Positions 44,900 to 57,869 are shown, numbered from the stretch's first letter. The stretch: 64,000 bases of DNA from Diphasiastrum complanatum (GCA_029204225.1 CM055092.1:42597760-42661759); one strand, 5' to 3'. The notes: generated from the sequence alone by a model not told the origin. Program-made: numbers and translations.

Positions 44900-45395
44900 G
44901 CTGACAGCCTACTCATTTGTTAACTCACCCCACAACAGACGGTTATTTCCCTACTAGTGTTTAGAAAGCTTTAGTGCATACCAAGCACCACGCTTTTCAA
45001 CCATAAAAGCAACTTTTGTGCTCTCTTGGTTCGATTCAAACAATCCAACTGTTCTTAAGCTCAAATCTTTACACGAGCCTAGAAGATGAAATATAGTGGT
45101 TGATTCTTTACCTATAGAGGTTTTTGGCATCAACCACTAGCACATCCATAGTACAAACTGGGCTCAAAAACCTGCCTATATTTTCACTAGCTTGGTCAAG
45201 AACTCACACATCGTACCACAAATTCCCCAAAGTTAAATGCCACCTCCATACACTTACAAGCAATCGATGTCATTCTTAAACTGCAACAAACGACTTCTAT
45301 TTTAACAAAATCCAAAATATCAAGTCACCAATTGGGCAATTGTGCTCATTGTCAATCAAATTCAATTAGTTTTGAGGGAGCTTTGTACTTTAAGC

Positions 45396-46108
45396 TCTAT
45401 AGTCAAGATTGAAGTGGACCACGTGGTTCAAGTTGTCACAAACAACGCCACAAAATACAGGCACGTCCGAGAGATTATGACGAGGGAGCACCCCAACATC
45501 ATGTGGACACCATGTGCTACAAATTGCATTGCTCTCCTGATCTACGACACTTGCATGGATCCACCAAGTATAATTTTCTTCACTTGTTTTACCATATTTT
45601 ATGCTTAACGTGTTGCTCTCAACTCTTAACCCCTCTTGGCAATTCTCTTAACTTTTTGTTGGATACATATTTTGCAAAGCATCTCTCAAGACATGCGCAT
45701 GGTCAGCTTCACGACCAAGAAGAAGCGCTTTCCCATTGCTAGGCCTGAAGCTTTGCCTAATACTTGTTTTGATATGCAGCTACTGATGTATGGCTAACCT
45801 TTGTGATACTTGAACTGTAGGCAAACCTTGACTCTTGCTTGGTGGACTCAACTGCTGCTACTTCTCAGCCACCACCTACACAAGAGTTGGATGAGATGCA
45901 ACTATCATATTATATGTACACATACCATGGGTTGCAGAGGATTGCAATTCATTGGCTCCACCACCATGGGTTGCAGAAGATTGCAATTCATTGGCTCCAC
46001 CATTTGCGAATCACAAATATATATCGCCTTGCAAGTTTTGAACGAAACGCCCTAATTCCATGTGTTTTTTGGCCAGTTTCAAGGACTAGCCTAGAGGCAT
46101 CTCATTGA
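45396..46108 (+). pseudogene. hAT-family transposase relic (DUF659 part and possible dimerisation end)
   Basis: 45396-45570 reads VVQVVTNNATKYRHVREIMT followed by HPNIMWTPCATNCIALL, the conserved DUF659/hAT core motif. After about 250 bp of unreadable sequence, 45839-46020 gives DEMQLSYYMY and GLQRIAIHWL / GLQKIAIHWL, which resembles the LQKIAIRxL motif of the hAT C-terminal dimerisation domain. That motif is duplicated here by a 39-bp (13-codon) tandem repeat (ATGGGTTGCAG at 45927 and 45966). The hAT catalytic residues and BED finger are not visible. Non-functional. Confidence 0.65.
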
Positions 46109-46594
46109 GGTGATGTCTGGGCCTACACTACGTTTCAACATGCCTACAGAGACCCCTATGAAGCTCGTTTCGTCTGTATTCATCTGCACCAGAAGCTTCC
46201 AAACCCTAAACCGAAAATCCCATGTGTTTTTTGCCCTAATTATGATCTGATTTTGAGGCATCCGATTCTCTAATGCGTGGAGCTACACAGTGTTTTTTCA
46301 TGCTTGCCAGAATGGTTGTGATGTTCGCTATAATGAGTAGTAGGCTATCGGATGCTTTCAACTTGATCCTAGCTATTAAACACAATTTTTTAGCATTTTC
46401 TTTGGATTCTTGTCACAATTGTTCTGGCCAATTCAATGCAATTTAATGCATATGCAGATGTTAGGGTTTTGGGCATTGCACAAAACATCTACTCGTTTGT
46501 TTCTTTTGCATGACTGACCAGTCGCTGGTAGGGGCATTTGGGCTGAGGTTGAACTCACAGAGGGGGATGGTCGGTCTTATGGTTTATGGTTGGG

Positions 46595-46597
<3 letters not shown>

Positions 46598-46652
<55 letters not shown>
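46598..46652. repeat. (AG)n microsatellite, about 53 bp
   Basis: AG dinucleotides ending in AGAAAAAAGAAAGAAAG. Lies beyond the degenerate 3' end of the copia element at 47-50 kb. Confidence 0.97.
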
Positions 46653-46653
<1 letters not shown>

Positions 46654-46929
46654 AAAAAGAAAGAAAGCTAAATTAACGTCTTTTCCATGCCAAAAGGCAT
46701 TCCAACACCCTCCTGAAATGGAAATGCATAACATAACATGAAGTAACATCTCGAAAGAGAAAACTGCAACTTGTTGTCCGAACTTCATGTCACCAAATAA
46801 ACTTCACACCGAAGTAGTCGAAATCTCATCCCCAATCATGTCCAACATATAAAAGGAAAAGAATGCGTAATAATGAAGCATCAAGTCGAAGGGTGATGAT
46901 TTGCATGCTCCATCCGAAGTAGGGAACCA

Positions 46930-48325
46930 ACATAAACTAGGCAATAAGTCGAAACATGAACTTGTAATCCATCATAGGCTCCCACATCATTCGAAAAAAC
47001 TTCTTACCATAAGGACAATAAAAAGAGTACCAAACTCTTTTGGCATCACATCCTCCCAAACCTTACCATCAATCAGCATGAGGTACTGATTTTAAAGAGG
47101 AATGTGCCTTCCTTTCGTAGTAAGACATATCTTTGTTGTCCTGCAAAGTCTCCAATAGCCGACAAGGAACTGTTATGGGCTGTTCAACACTTTGCTGCCC
47201 AAAGTGTTCCCAACATGGACCATGTTGTCCATAATCTTCCGCAGGCTGTTCCTGAAGCATAATGGACTGCTCATGATGTAAAATGGGTTGTAAATGACCA
47301 AAAGAAGATGACTGAACCTGCTGTCCAACATCTTCATCATACAAATTTAACAAACTATCAAGAGATGCATCAACGATGGCGTCATCAAAGTTGTCCCACG
47401 AAGAGGCATGGGATGACATAGAAGATTCTTCAAGTAATGAAAAATTCTCTCCAATCAAATGCTCACTCTTAACACTTTGAACAAAAGTACTAATTGACCT
47501 AGTACAAAATGGTTCCAAAGAGTGCTCGAATTTTTCAGCCTTTGCTAAAACATCAAATTGAAAAGGTTTCGCATGAAACTTTTCACTAATGCATCCATCA
47601 TATGCATCAACTACGGTGACTTGAAAAAAGAAAATTGTTTCAACATCTGCTCAATGTATCGTTGTTAAGAGATGAAGATTCCAGCCCCATGTGGAAGATC
47701 AACAAGAACCCAAGTGTGGTTCTTCATGAGTGAGTTGTACTCCTCTTGCATCGCATCCTCCCAACATTTTACTCCTCTGGCCTGCTCATAAAAATAGGTT
47801 CTACTGCACCATCCTCAATAGAAATAAGAGCAAAATCAAAAAATCAGCAAATTCTACTGATTTAGTAGAGGCACGAGTCTTCCCTTCATAGAAATGATCC
47901 ACTTTGTTGTCCTGCAAAGTCTGCAACAACCATTTAGGGACTGGTTTGGGCTGTCCAACAGCCTTACCTTTGTCAACACTTTGCTGTCCAAAGTGTTCCG
48001 AACTTGGACCTTGTTGTCCAATGTTTTCCGAACTTGGACCTTGCTGTCCAATGTCTTCAACAGGCTGCTCTTCACCATAAATAGGTTCTTCTTGATGGAC
48101 TATGGACTGCAAAATTGAAGAAGTAGTGGGCTGTCCACTAGAAGTTGATGGCAGTCCCTTACCTTCATGATTAGATGGCAAAACGAAATCTGTAAATATT
48201 TCAACATATGCATCATGGGGGAAGTCCCCTTTCATGACATGAGTGGGCGCAACATCATAGGAGGTCTTTTCATCAAAATGAATATCACGACTCACTATGA
48301 TTTTATTAGTATCCATATTGAACAA
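46930..48325 (-). pseudogene. Copia linker/RT-start region, present twice in tandem
   Basis: On the minus strand the integrase-RT linker (47801-48325) starts TNKIIVSRDIHFDEKTSYD and contains a 10-residue repeat GQQGPSSEN/GQQGPSSEH (30-bp DNA period near 47999-48058), then QTLQDNKVDHFYEG. It is followed by an RT start reading MKNHTWVLVDLPHG (about 47660-47770). A second, diverged linker copy follows at 47069-47518 (YGQHGPCWEHFGQQSVEQP, LLETLQDNKDMSYYERK), with traces of another RT start down to about 46930. RT catalytic core and RNase H are missing. Confidence 0.75.
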
Positions 48326-49143
48326 CCTATGCCTTTGCTTTCACTACTATAGCCAACAAATATGCATTTAACTCCTTTATCATCAAGCTTGGTTCTTAGC
48401 TTATTGGGAATGAAAGCATAAGCCGTGCAACCAAAGATGCGTAAGTGAGAAACAGTAGACTTCTTACCATACCAAACTTCATAAGGAGTTAATACCTTCA
48501 AGGCTTTAGTAGGACACCGATTACTAATGTAAGTTGCCGTTATAACCGCTTCAGCCCAAAACTTGTGAGGTAGGCCCTTTGCCTTGAGCATGCATCAAGC
48601 CATCTCCATGATAGTGCAATTCTTTCTTTCGACAACACCATTTTGTTGAGGTGTGTAAGGGGTTGTCATTTGATGATGGATACCTTTGCTTTGAAGATAA
48701 GTACCGAACGTATTCTTTAAATATTCCCCTCCTCAGTCAGTTCGTAAGATCTTCAAAGAGTGCCCAAACTGGTTTTCTATCATTGCTAGAAAATCCTTAA
48801 AGCGTTGAAAAACTTCAGATTTTGCCTTCATAGGATGGTTCAATGTAAATCTTGAAAGGTCATCAATAAAAGTAACAAAGTACTTACACCTTCCAATGGA
48901 TTCGGTCCTCATTGGACCACATACATCACTATGAACCAGATCAAATTTGCCATCAACTCTAATAGTTCCATCAATTGGAAAAACTTGAATTTGAAATTTT
49001 CCAAGTATGCATCCTTCGCATACATGTCTTTCGGGATGCTCAATATTAGGAATGTCTTCAACCATATTGAATCTCTTCAACATCTTCAAGCTAGCAAAGT
49101 TGAGATGTCCAAACCTAGCATGCCATAATTCAACCAACTCCAA
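48295..49143 (-). pseudogene. Ty1/copia integrase, interrupted
   Basis: The first frame (48733-49143) has the zinc-binding region (WHARFGHLN ... CEGCILGK) and core start (DLVHSDVCGPM, YFVTFIDDLSRF). It breaks near 48733 around ILRTD. The second (48295-48591) has HKFWAEAVITATYISNRCPT, TPYEVWYGKKSTVSHLRIFG and KCIFVGYSSESKG. Between them the frame continues with stops (NSF GDYLKN... region). Normally it inserts element DNA into the genome; here it is inactive. It lies between gag-protease and the linker, in standard copia order. Confidence 0.88.
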
Positions 49144-49346
49144 AGAATGTGAACTTGATGCAACAAGACAAAAAGATGATGAAGCTCTTCACTCATAGGT
49201 ATCCATAAGGAACAATCCACCACGTAATGTTCCCGAAGCAATGATCATAAGAGATCTCTTTGGGTCTTTGATAAGACATTTGTCTTCTTTGAATTCCACA
49301 ACCAATCCTTGGTTCATAATTGTAGAGACCGAAATGAAGTTCTTTT

Positions 49347-50215
49347 TTATTTTTGGAACATAAAGTACATTACGAATGTACTTCTCCTCACCATTGGGTA
49401 AGTAATGGCGATCACTCCAATACCTTTGATAGGATAAGAGGTGTTATCAACACCTTGAACTTTGCTTCCATCATGCACTTTCACAAGCTTTGTGAAGACC
49501 TCTTTGTGATAAGTCATATGACGTGTGGCACCGCTATCAATCACCCAATCAATAGATGAAAAAACAACAACTTGTAAAGCTGAAGATGAGTTGTTTTCTG
49601 CTGAAAAACCAGCAAGATTTGAAGTGGCAGAAATCTCGTCTTCAGGAAAGATGAGATTATTAGTGACAAAAGCATAATCATTATTGAAAAGATTATCCTC
49701 CTTTCCGAATTGTTGTTCCAAAGTAATGATTGCGGTACTTGTATTGTTACCTTTCTCTTTTTCCTTTGCAAGCCTCTTCCTACATTCTTTGATGTGATGC
49801 CTAAACTTCTTGCAATAGTGGCACTTACCCTTCTTCTTGGAGTCTTGATCTTGAGCTTCCTTAGATTTTTGATCATCCTTGGAAGTTTTGAAAGAAGGTT
49901 TCCCTTTCCACTTGCCTTTGCCTTTGCCTTTTGCAAAGAAAGCTTGATCTTCTTGCTCACCAAAGTTGATCCTTGTTTGCTCTTCTTGAAGAAGTAAGCC
50001 AACAAGTTCGTCGAAGGAGATTTGCTGTCCCCTAAGAGAAATACTCAATGATGACACAAATGGAAGGTAAAAATTAGGAAGAGAGTTGAGAGTAATAGAT
50101 ACAAATTGTGAGTTCTCAATCACCTCATCAATACTAAGAAGCTCCTCTCGAAGATCCTTGATCTTCGTCAAGTGGTTTGTAAGCAAATCACCCCCACTAT
50201 TTGGAAAAAAGTTTA
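49347..50215 (-). pseudogene. Ty1/copia gag and protease, 5'-truncated
   Basis: A long open frame whose recognisable part starts at about 50210: GDLLTNHLTKIKDLREELLS, LNSLPNFYLPFVSSLS, a lysine/glycine-rich stretch and a CCHC zinc knuckle CHYCKKFRHHIKEC (near 49770-49820). The protease site WVIDSGATRHMT follows (near 49515-49550). The N-terminal third of gag is replaced by unrelated repeat DNA at about 50.21 kb, so the 5' end is truncated. Integrase follows in the same orientation. Confidence 0.9.
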
Positions 50216-50271
50216 GTCGACCAATACGCGCTCGACACGGACATGGTATACATACCACCGGTGAGTATGTG

Positions 50272-50466
50272 CACGACATGTGTCTCAACATGTCAAAACA
50301 CATGGTGCGTGACACGTGTTCGAAATTTTTCTAGCCAACCTGACACTTGGCCTGCACCGCAAGACAAGTGCCATGCCACATCAACATGTCGAAACACACA
50401 TGCTGCGTGACAAGTGTTCGAAATTTTTTTGGCCAAACTGACACGTGGCTTGGCCCACATGACACG
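50272..50466. repeat. Two-copy 96-98 bp tandem repeat rich in ACACGTG motifs
   Basis: Units share CAACATGTC(A/G)AAACACA, GTGCGTGACA(C/A)GTGTTCG and CGAAATTTTT; CACGTG occurs near 50313, 50442 and 50464. It joins the truncated gag on one side and a CT array on the other. Confidence 0.8.
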
Positions 50467-50467
50467 T

Positions 50468-50468
<1 letters not shown>

Positions 50469-50525
<57 letters not shown>
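50469..50525. repeat. (CT)n microsatellite, 57 bp
   Basis: Uninterrupted CT. Separated from the next CT array by about 210 bp of G+C-rich, CTC-rich sequence. Confidence 0.97.
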
Positions 50526-50528
<3 letters not shown>

Positions 50529-50731
50529 GCTCGCTCCCCGCCCTCCCTGGCTCTCCTCTCCACTGGCTTCCCTCGCTACTGTTGCTGCCTCTCCTCGAGC
50601 TGCTCTCCTCTCGCTGCTTGTCCTCGCTCGCTTCTGCCTTTCCTCTCCTCTCTCCGCTGGGGCCTGCTCTCCTCTCGTTGCCCCGCCCTCGCTCACTGCT
50701 GCCTCTCCTCCCTTCTAGCTGCTGGGGCCTG

Positions 50732-50735
<4 letters not shown>

Positions 50736-50818
<83 letters not shown>
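50736..50818. repeat. (CT)n microsatellite, about 80 bp
   Basis: CT dinucleotides with one TA interruption near 50812. The flanking 50526-50735 is itself a degenerate CTC/CTG-rich tract. Confidence 0.97.
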
Positions 50819-50819
<1 letters not shown>

Positions 50820-50983
50820 CCTCTGTCTGTGTTTGTTCTCTCTCTCCCGCATTCATTCTGTGTTTGTTCTGTTTGTTCTCTCCTCAATATGGTTGAAAAA
50901 TGATTCAGTACAATTCAGTACGATGCAGTATGGTTCAACATGATTCAGCAGGGTTCCTTGTGGTTTCTGTTCAGTTTGTTGTG

Positions 50984-50986
<3 letters not shown>

Positions 50987-51041
<55 letters not shown>
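50987..51041. repeat. (AG)n microsatellite, about 54 bp
   Basis: Uninterrupted AG. Opposite strand sense from the CT arrays just upstream. Preceded by short repeats of the type ATTCAGTA. Confidence 0.97.
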
Positions 51042-51043
<2 letters not shown>

Positions 51044-51298
51044 CATGTTGTGTGTCCATTTACATTCTTTTTAAACTTCATAGTTCACAAAAAATTAAAC
51101 TTCAAAGAAGTGCAAAGTTGAAGTTCTAAAATTACTTCAAAGTTCACAAAGACTTAAACTTTAGAGTTGAAGTTTTAAAACTTCCACATTGAATTCATTC
51201 TTTTATGGGCCCTACCCTCGATGCACATAAATGTATATATGTGTGGGGTGATTTTTCCCATACATAAACAAAAGTTATAACTAAAAAATGTGTCAAAA

Positions 51299-51513
51299 GA
51301 GGATGTATGGGGTGCCTACCCCATACATCCTCACCCCCCATGCACATGCATGTGTCCAAAACCATAAATAGTTTAATATATATAGATAATAATGGGGAGG
51401 AGGGCCATGCATCCTCCTCCCCATACATGCATCCTCTTTTTTTAAATTTTTAGTTCAAAAAATGTGTATGCATGGGTGAGGGGAGGAGGATGCATGGGGT
51501 CCCTCACCCATGC
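51299..51513. repeat. Three consecutive perfect hairpins
   Basis: Hairpin 1: 15-bp stem GAGGATGTATGGGGT, loop GCCT, 51299-51332. Hairpin 2: 12-bp stem ATGGGGAGGAGG, 9-nt loop, 51392-51424. Hairpin 3: 13-bp stem GCATGGGTGAGGG, 18-nt loop, 51470-51513. All arms are perfect complements. They are separated by AT-rich TATATA stretches, so the region reads as a diverged array of hairpin-plus-TA units. Confidence 0.85.
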
Positions 51514-51544
51514 GCAAAATTGTACGTAAGTTTACATATATATA

Positions 51545-53088
51545 TAGATATATAGATCTAAGGTAGCAGGACCCGGACGCGGACGCGCCACGTCCCTTAA
51601 TTTGACTACAGTGTCTATGTATAGTGGTCATGAACGGAATAAACACCATCATAATTTTGTGAGTTTCTGAATCCTAGCTAAATAAGATGTAGCAAGCCAA
51701 TATGAGACAAAAATTTTTACCATAGCAAGATTTTTTTTACGATTCAAAGGGCAACAACTGCTCTCCTCCGTGCATCCAACTTCCAAAGCTCTCCCTCAAC
51801 AATTATCGAATCATTCAAAATAGAAAATCCTTTTACAACCACAATCTTCCTTCTCCTTTAGATCAACGTTTTTGCCCTCTAGCTTAAATCATTTCTCCTA
51901 CCATCAAGCGATCGAACAAGCAAATTTCTATGCTCTCTAAAAAGGGGCCTTCCTCTCTCTAGAATGAGGTTCTAATACTAGTGTTACATTTTAGCTGAAG
52001 GAGCAGAAAAGAGCCTAAATTTTCAATATTTTTCAACGGTTCTTCCAGGCTTGTTCAAGGACTAGGCGTAAGAAGTTTTGTTGTAGTGTTAGTGCAGGCC
52101 AACCTATGTCTTCATATGGGAGCATTTATAGTTTTCATTTATTGTTTTAAGCAGTGTGTGCCTATTTGCAACCCTTTAGAGACTACCCAATGAAATCTAT
52201 GGGGGATTTGTATCCTGTGGCCCAAACTGTGTCATCAAAGTTGCTCCATTGTTTATTGAATTCATGGTGTTTCTCAGGTCTCTTTTCTACCAGCTTTCAT
52301 AGTTTGTTGGCCTCCTTTGTTATGTCCATACTCCATAGAAATCCGTTCCAAGGTTTTGGGGTAGGAATGTACTGGTACAATGCATTTATTTTTAAAATTT
52401 TGTAATGCTAAATAACAAGATCAGTCAGGATCTGAAGCCTGAAAATGATGCAATGATGAATAAGCGATGCGTAGCGAGGGAGGACTTTTGAGAACTAGTT
52501 GCCACCCTAATGAGAATATGGAAAGTCTTGATCCAACTGCTATTTGTGGAGGTAGAATGTTGAGATAAATGAAGGTTGTCTCCTCAAGTTAGTCTCTTAA
52601 ACATAATGACCAACAAATTCGAATCGAGCATTTTTTTTGCTAAATCTTATAGGGAAAGTCATCTCTTTGAAAATTCTGGATCATTGTGATGTTAAACCAT
52701 GTTGGAAGCTTTAAAACTAGAGACCAATGGAACAATTTTAACGCACAAACTACGATTGAAATGTACTTTTGGCAGAGCATTCACGAACAGATTTGGATTG
52801 ATCAAGCGAAACTATCAAATTGCCCGAAACATTGTACAGCTACAATTCACAAAATATATCAGTTTTGCAGTTTTTTCCTGAATTTATAAGAATACATACA
52901 CGATCACTCCAAAGTTAACCAAATACAAGGTTTGAACTTGTAAACCTTTATGCAAGTTCAAACTCTCAAATATGCTTAGCAATCATTAAGTGATAAATTC
53001 AGAAAATACTCATATACAAACTTACTGTAAGTTCTTCTATATGCTAGTAGAGAGTAGCTCCAATCAAGTGCAAGAACAGCAAAATTAG
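51545..53088. other. Region without a recognised gene, between hairpins and CHMP1
   Basis: AT-rich DNA; short ORFs such as 52154-52405 carry no recognisable motif. The part next to 53088 is the 3' untranslated side of CHMP1. Confidence 0.5.
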
Positions 53089-53700
53089 TTAGCCTCTATT
53101 CTTAAGTTCAGCCATCCGGCGGTTGAGTTCATCCTCTTGAACTTCTGCAGTGACCTTAGCAGGAACTACATGAGACGCTGCCTGAGGAAGGCCAACTGAC
53201 ACTTCCAAGCCATAATCATCAGCCACTTGTTGCATCAGAGAATTGACCTGATCTTCAGGTGTTGACAACGATGTACTACCAGCCATTGCATTCTCAACAA
53301 ATTCTGACTGAACCTCCATATTGACGAACTGTTTTTCAAATTGATCCATGGTTTCTGAGATTTTCTGTAAATTGTTGGAAGCAAGGGCCGTATCAAGTGC
53401 GCGAACAACAGAAGCCATCGACTTGTTGATTGTCATCATTTTTGACTGTGTGTCTAGCCTGGAAACCACCGCATCAAGTCGCGATGACAGTCGCAAATAA
53501 TTCATCTGCTCAGTACGCTTCCGGATCGCATTCTCAGCATAGATGCGAGCCCCGTCCATGTTTCCTTTCTCAATCGCCTTTTTCACCTTAGTTTTCTCAA
53601 TTTTCTCATCCTTCTCGCATTTCCTTGCCTGACGCCCCAATGATTTGGAGGTCATCTTGAGCTCCATCACCTGCTCCATTAACTTCTTGGAGCTTGCCAT
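53089..53700 (-). CDS. CHMP1: CHMP1-type ESCRT-III subunit, intronless, 203 aa
   Basis: An intact 203-residue protein, the same length as plant CHMP1A/B. It starts [20 protein letters not shown] at an ATG at 53700; the frame stays open 31 codons further upstream, but the shorter start matches the family. The N-terminal half is basic and helical ([20 protein letters not shown]), the middle has [16 protein letters not shown], and the C-terminus is acidic then ends in [14 protein letters not shown], a MIM1 motif (L-x2-R-x-x-x-L-K) that binds the MIT domains of VPS4 and LIP5. CHMP1 assembles on endosomes and helps complete inward vesicle scission and sorting of membrane proteins to the vacuole. 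No damage is seen. It is the only clearly intact gene on this side of the window. Confidence 0.96.
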   Translation of the reverse strand: MASSKKLMEQVMELKMTSKSLGRQARKCEKDEKIEKTKVKKAIEKGNMDGARIYAENAIRKRTEQMNYLRLSSRLDAVVSRLDTQSKMMTINKSMASVVRALDTALASNNLQKISETMDQFEKQFVNMEVQSEFVENAMAGSTSLSTPEDQVNSLMQQVADDYGLEVSVGLPQAASHVVPAKVTAEVQEDELNRRMAELKNRG

Positions 53701-53757
53701 TGTGTTAACTTGATAAATACAATGAAACTTTTTTTCTATGTAGAAAACGAAGTCTCT

Positions 53758-54035
53758 TCTTGTATATAAATCGGGCGAACTATTCCACTCCAAGCTTTTT
53801 TCGATCGAATGAAAAGAGGGGCTGTTATAAAATAGGTAAGCCCTATGAAATGCTTTAGCCTGTATGCTTCAGCACTGACTTACGCTTTTTAACATCCACA
53901 AATTTGCAGCAAAAGCACGGTAACCTTCTTGTCAATCTATAAATCGGCCTATATAATGGCTGATCTACACTCTAGCGGGTGATTCAGATCAAAACATTCA
54001 CTGCGGAAATTATTGAAATGGAATGAGAAACCCTA
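53758..54035 (-). promoter_or_regulatory. CHMP1 upstream region: TATA-like box and telo-box
   Basis: The minus strand has TTTATATACAAG at about 53761-53772, some 65 nt before the start codon. Farther upstream the + strand has GAAACCCTAGAAA at about 54027-54039, which contains the plant telo-box AAACCCTA known from promoters of broadly expressed genes. Assignment is by motif only. Confidence 0.4.
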
Positions 54036-54239
54036 GAAAGGGGCGTAACGACGCATCCGGAAGGAAAATAAGATTTATAATATACGGCGAAAAAAAAATG
54101 ATCAAATGGATGTGTGCTCCTGCTTCTAATTCTGCTTCTGCTGCTGTGGCTACGGATGGACGTGGCTATGGCTACGGAGATGATAATGGATCGGAACTCT
54201 TTGCAGCGTTTCTTGTGTATATTTTGTGAAAGCGCGTTG

Positions 54240-54956
54240 TCCTTTGATAATTAAAGTGGTCGTCCATTTTAGCTACACGCCAACGTATTGACGCGCCCAA
54301 ATCAGATTCTGCCACACGTGCAACAAGGTCACTCGGACAATCCATAGACCAGCCCGGATGAGATTGGAGACCCTTCACATCAACTCCATGCCGGGTGGTC
54401 TCGGGGGCTCGTATCTTGGAGGTGGAGGTGCTTGGGCATTTGAGCATGGCGCATTCACACCCACCTCATCGTTGCATTGTGGTTCCCTATGTAATGTTAT
54501 ATACTCCCTAGATACCTTTTGCTCTTGCTCTAGATCACCTTTTGTGCTTGCTCTAGATCGATGATGAATGAAAACTATGATTTCCTTGTGCTTTCCCATG
54601 ACTCCCCCCCCCCCCAAAGTGGACCAAAAATCTTGGATTGAGACACCTCAATCTCAGCCTTTCTTTCCAATATTTGGTTTTTCTTTGGCACATCTCTTAC
54701 TTGTAGGGACAAACTTTACTAGATCTTGAACAACATCTTCTCCAAGTTGAAGGCTTGAGACTCATCATCTCTCAACCTCCCAACTAGGTTCGCATTCCCT
54801 CAACACATAGTCACCACCTATTTCAAATATTTTCTCTTTGTCTTGTCATGCTTGTCTCCTTCCTTCTTTCCAATGCACACAATCTTTTTTTTCCTTTTTT
54901 GACACACGCACACACAGATTTTAAATTTTTCTTTGCCTTCCCCCCCCCCCCCCCCC

Positions 54957-55023
<67 letters not shown>

Positions 55024-56170
55024 CTGGATCGTAGAGTAGTGCATTGTGACAGTGCATCCATCTTGTGTGAGAGCTCGAGCTCGAGTGATGGCGAAGACGA
55101 GGCAGCGCAAGCCTCTGGAGCCGAAAGATCTGAACATTATAGCGTCAAAGACTACTACATCTACATATGTTTTCATAGAATGTTGTCACAAAAGATAGCG
55201 AGGAGGACGTTTCAGTGAAGAAAGAACAACAATTAGAGGCATCATACAAGACTTTTAAAGGAGATTTTACATCAAGTTTGCACCACTAGATCCTATATAA
55301 AGACATAGATTTTTAGGGTACACAAAGGATAGAAAAATTAAAATGGGTCATCTTGATGTCAAAAGTATGGCTTAGAGACTCTTAGAGATTATTATGTCAT
55401 GCAAAACAAGATCAAATGGCATTTTATAATCATTGAAGCTCTCATATTGGACACAATCATCACCAAAATAAACTAGCAAGAGCAAGAGGATATTTCCTCC
55501 CGCTAATTGGTCTTTCTTTCCTTTAATGGCACTTGTTATTATGTTGGACTCATCATATGCTTCTTAAGATTTCACAAGCATATAGTCCTCGTTATGCTCC
55601 TTTTGTACTTTTGTTTTAGTCAAAGTAATTCACTTGAGCTAAAGAACAATCTTGAGTTTCATAATAGACGATCTTCATTAAATTCATAAGTAAAACTATA
55701 CAAAAATTGAACGTGTAGAGCGCATTTAGTTCTATCTCTTCGAGAACCTCAATTTCATCTCACCACACAAAACTGCGCAAGTTAGCACAGTGAGGAAGAT
55801 AGGTGTCAACGCTAAATGCCAGTTGTTATCCATGTACAAAATAAGTTTACTTAACTTATCAGCATGCAATGTAAATAAAATTTCATAGTCCAATCTTCCC
55901 AAACTGAATGTTGCTTATAGCGATAGGCCGAACCATATCCTTACCGTATCAAGACTGCCATGCTAATCCGGTTTTTTTTGCATATTTCATATTTTTCTCT
56001 CTTTGAATTTTTCGCATTTTCTCGTAGAGTTAAAATATGCAAATATGTATAGATCTGCAAATTGTCGCACTTTTCGCATTTTTCGAAAAATGTGACAGAC
56101 ACAAGTTGAAGCACGCCTCCGAATCCTTGATGCTACTAGCTACAGTTAAAGTCAAAATTATCAGTTCGTT
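54240..56170. other. Intergenic region with poly-C tracts, no recognised gene
   Basis: Contains a C run near 54602-54616 and the compound C/CT tract listed separately. A short + strand ORF at 54023-54229 and one at 55507-55689 are unsupported. The end, up to 56174, is probably the LTR of the copia fragment that follows. Confidence 0.45.
54940..55021. repeat. Compound (C)28(TC)n tract
   Basis: About 28 C followed directly by about 54 bp of TC. Confidence 0.95.
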
Positions 56171-56174
56171 TTAA

Positions 56175-56420
56175 TGGTATCAGAGCGCTGCAAATTAGCT
56201 ACAATGACACAAATTATCAAATGGCATCGAATCTGCAACAAAAGGTTGTGAGCGTGTTCGATGGCAGCAACTATGTTGTTTGGAAACACAATGAAAATGC
56301 TACTCAGAGGAGAAGGCTTATGGAGCGTAGTAGATGTGAAAGATTTCAGATCAATTAAGGTCCAAATCCATAAAATGATCTCGAATTAGAAAGACAACAA
56401 CTCACCAATCTTGCCAGTCA
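56175..56420 (+). pseudogene. Ty1/copia primer-binding site and gag start
   Basis: TGGTATCAGAGC at 56175-56186 is the standard copia primer-binding site complementary to initiator tRNA-Met. The gag start ATG at 56221 gives LQQKVVSVFDGSNYVVWK, and after a frameshift MKMLLRGEGLWSVVDVK, the conserved opening of copia gag. Reading is lost at about 56400, and a gypsy LTR begins at about 56.64 kb. The rest of the copia element is absent. Confidence 0.85.
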
Positions 56421-56641
56421 TAGTGTAGTTCATTCGTGCTACTCTGATAGCCTTTTACTTGTAGAATGCTTTCCATTCGGTTTAATAGAGGAAGATTGTT
56501 GTTCTGAATTTGTCATCATCACACACCCACAACAAAAGTAATACTGGTTACTTATTAAATGTCTGTTTGACAACCAGATTAACACATGACACCATTTCAT
56601 TCGCAATAAGTCAGGACTGTACCAAATAAACAACTTTTAAG

Positions 56642-57869
<1,228 letters not shown>

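Noticed and set aside
53701-53793. N-terminal extension of CHMP1 by 31 codons
   Set aside because: It includes the TATA-like region and has no counterpart in CHMP1 proteins, while the ATG at 53700 gives the family length of 203.
54023-54229. Small gene divergent from CHMP1
   Set aside because: A 68-codon ORF with a Ser/Ala/Gly-rich end and no recognised domain, within the CHMP1 upstream region.
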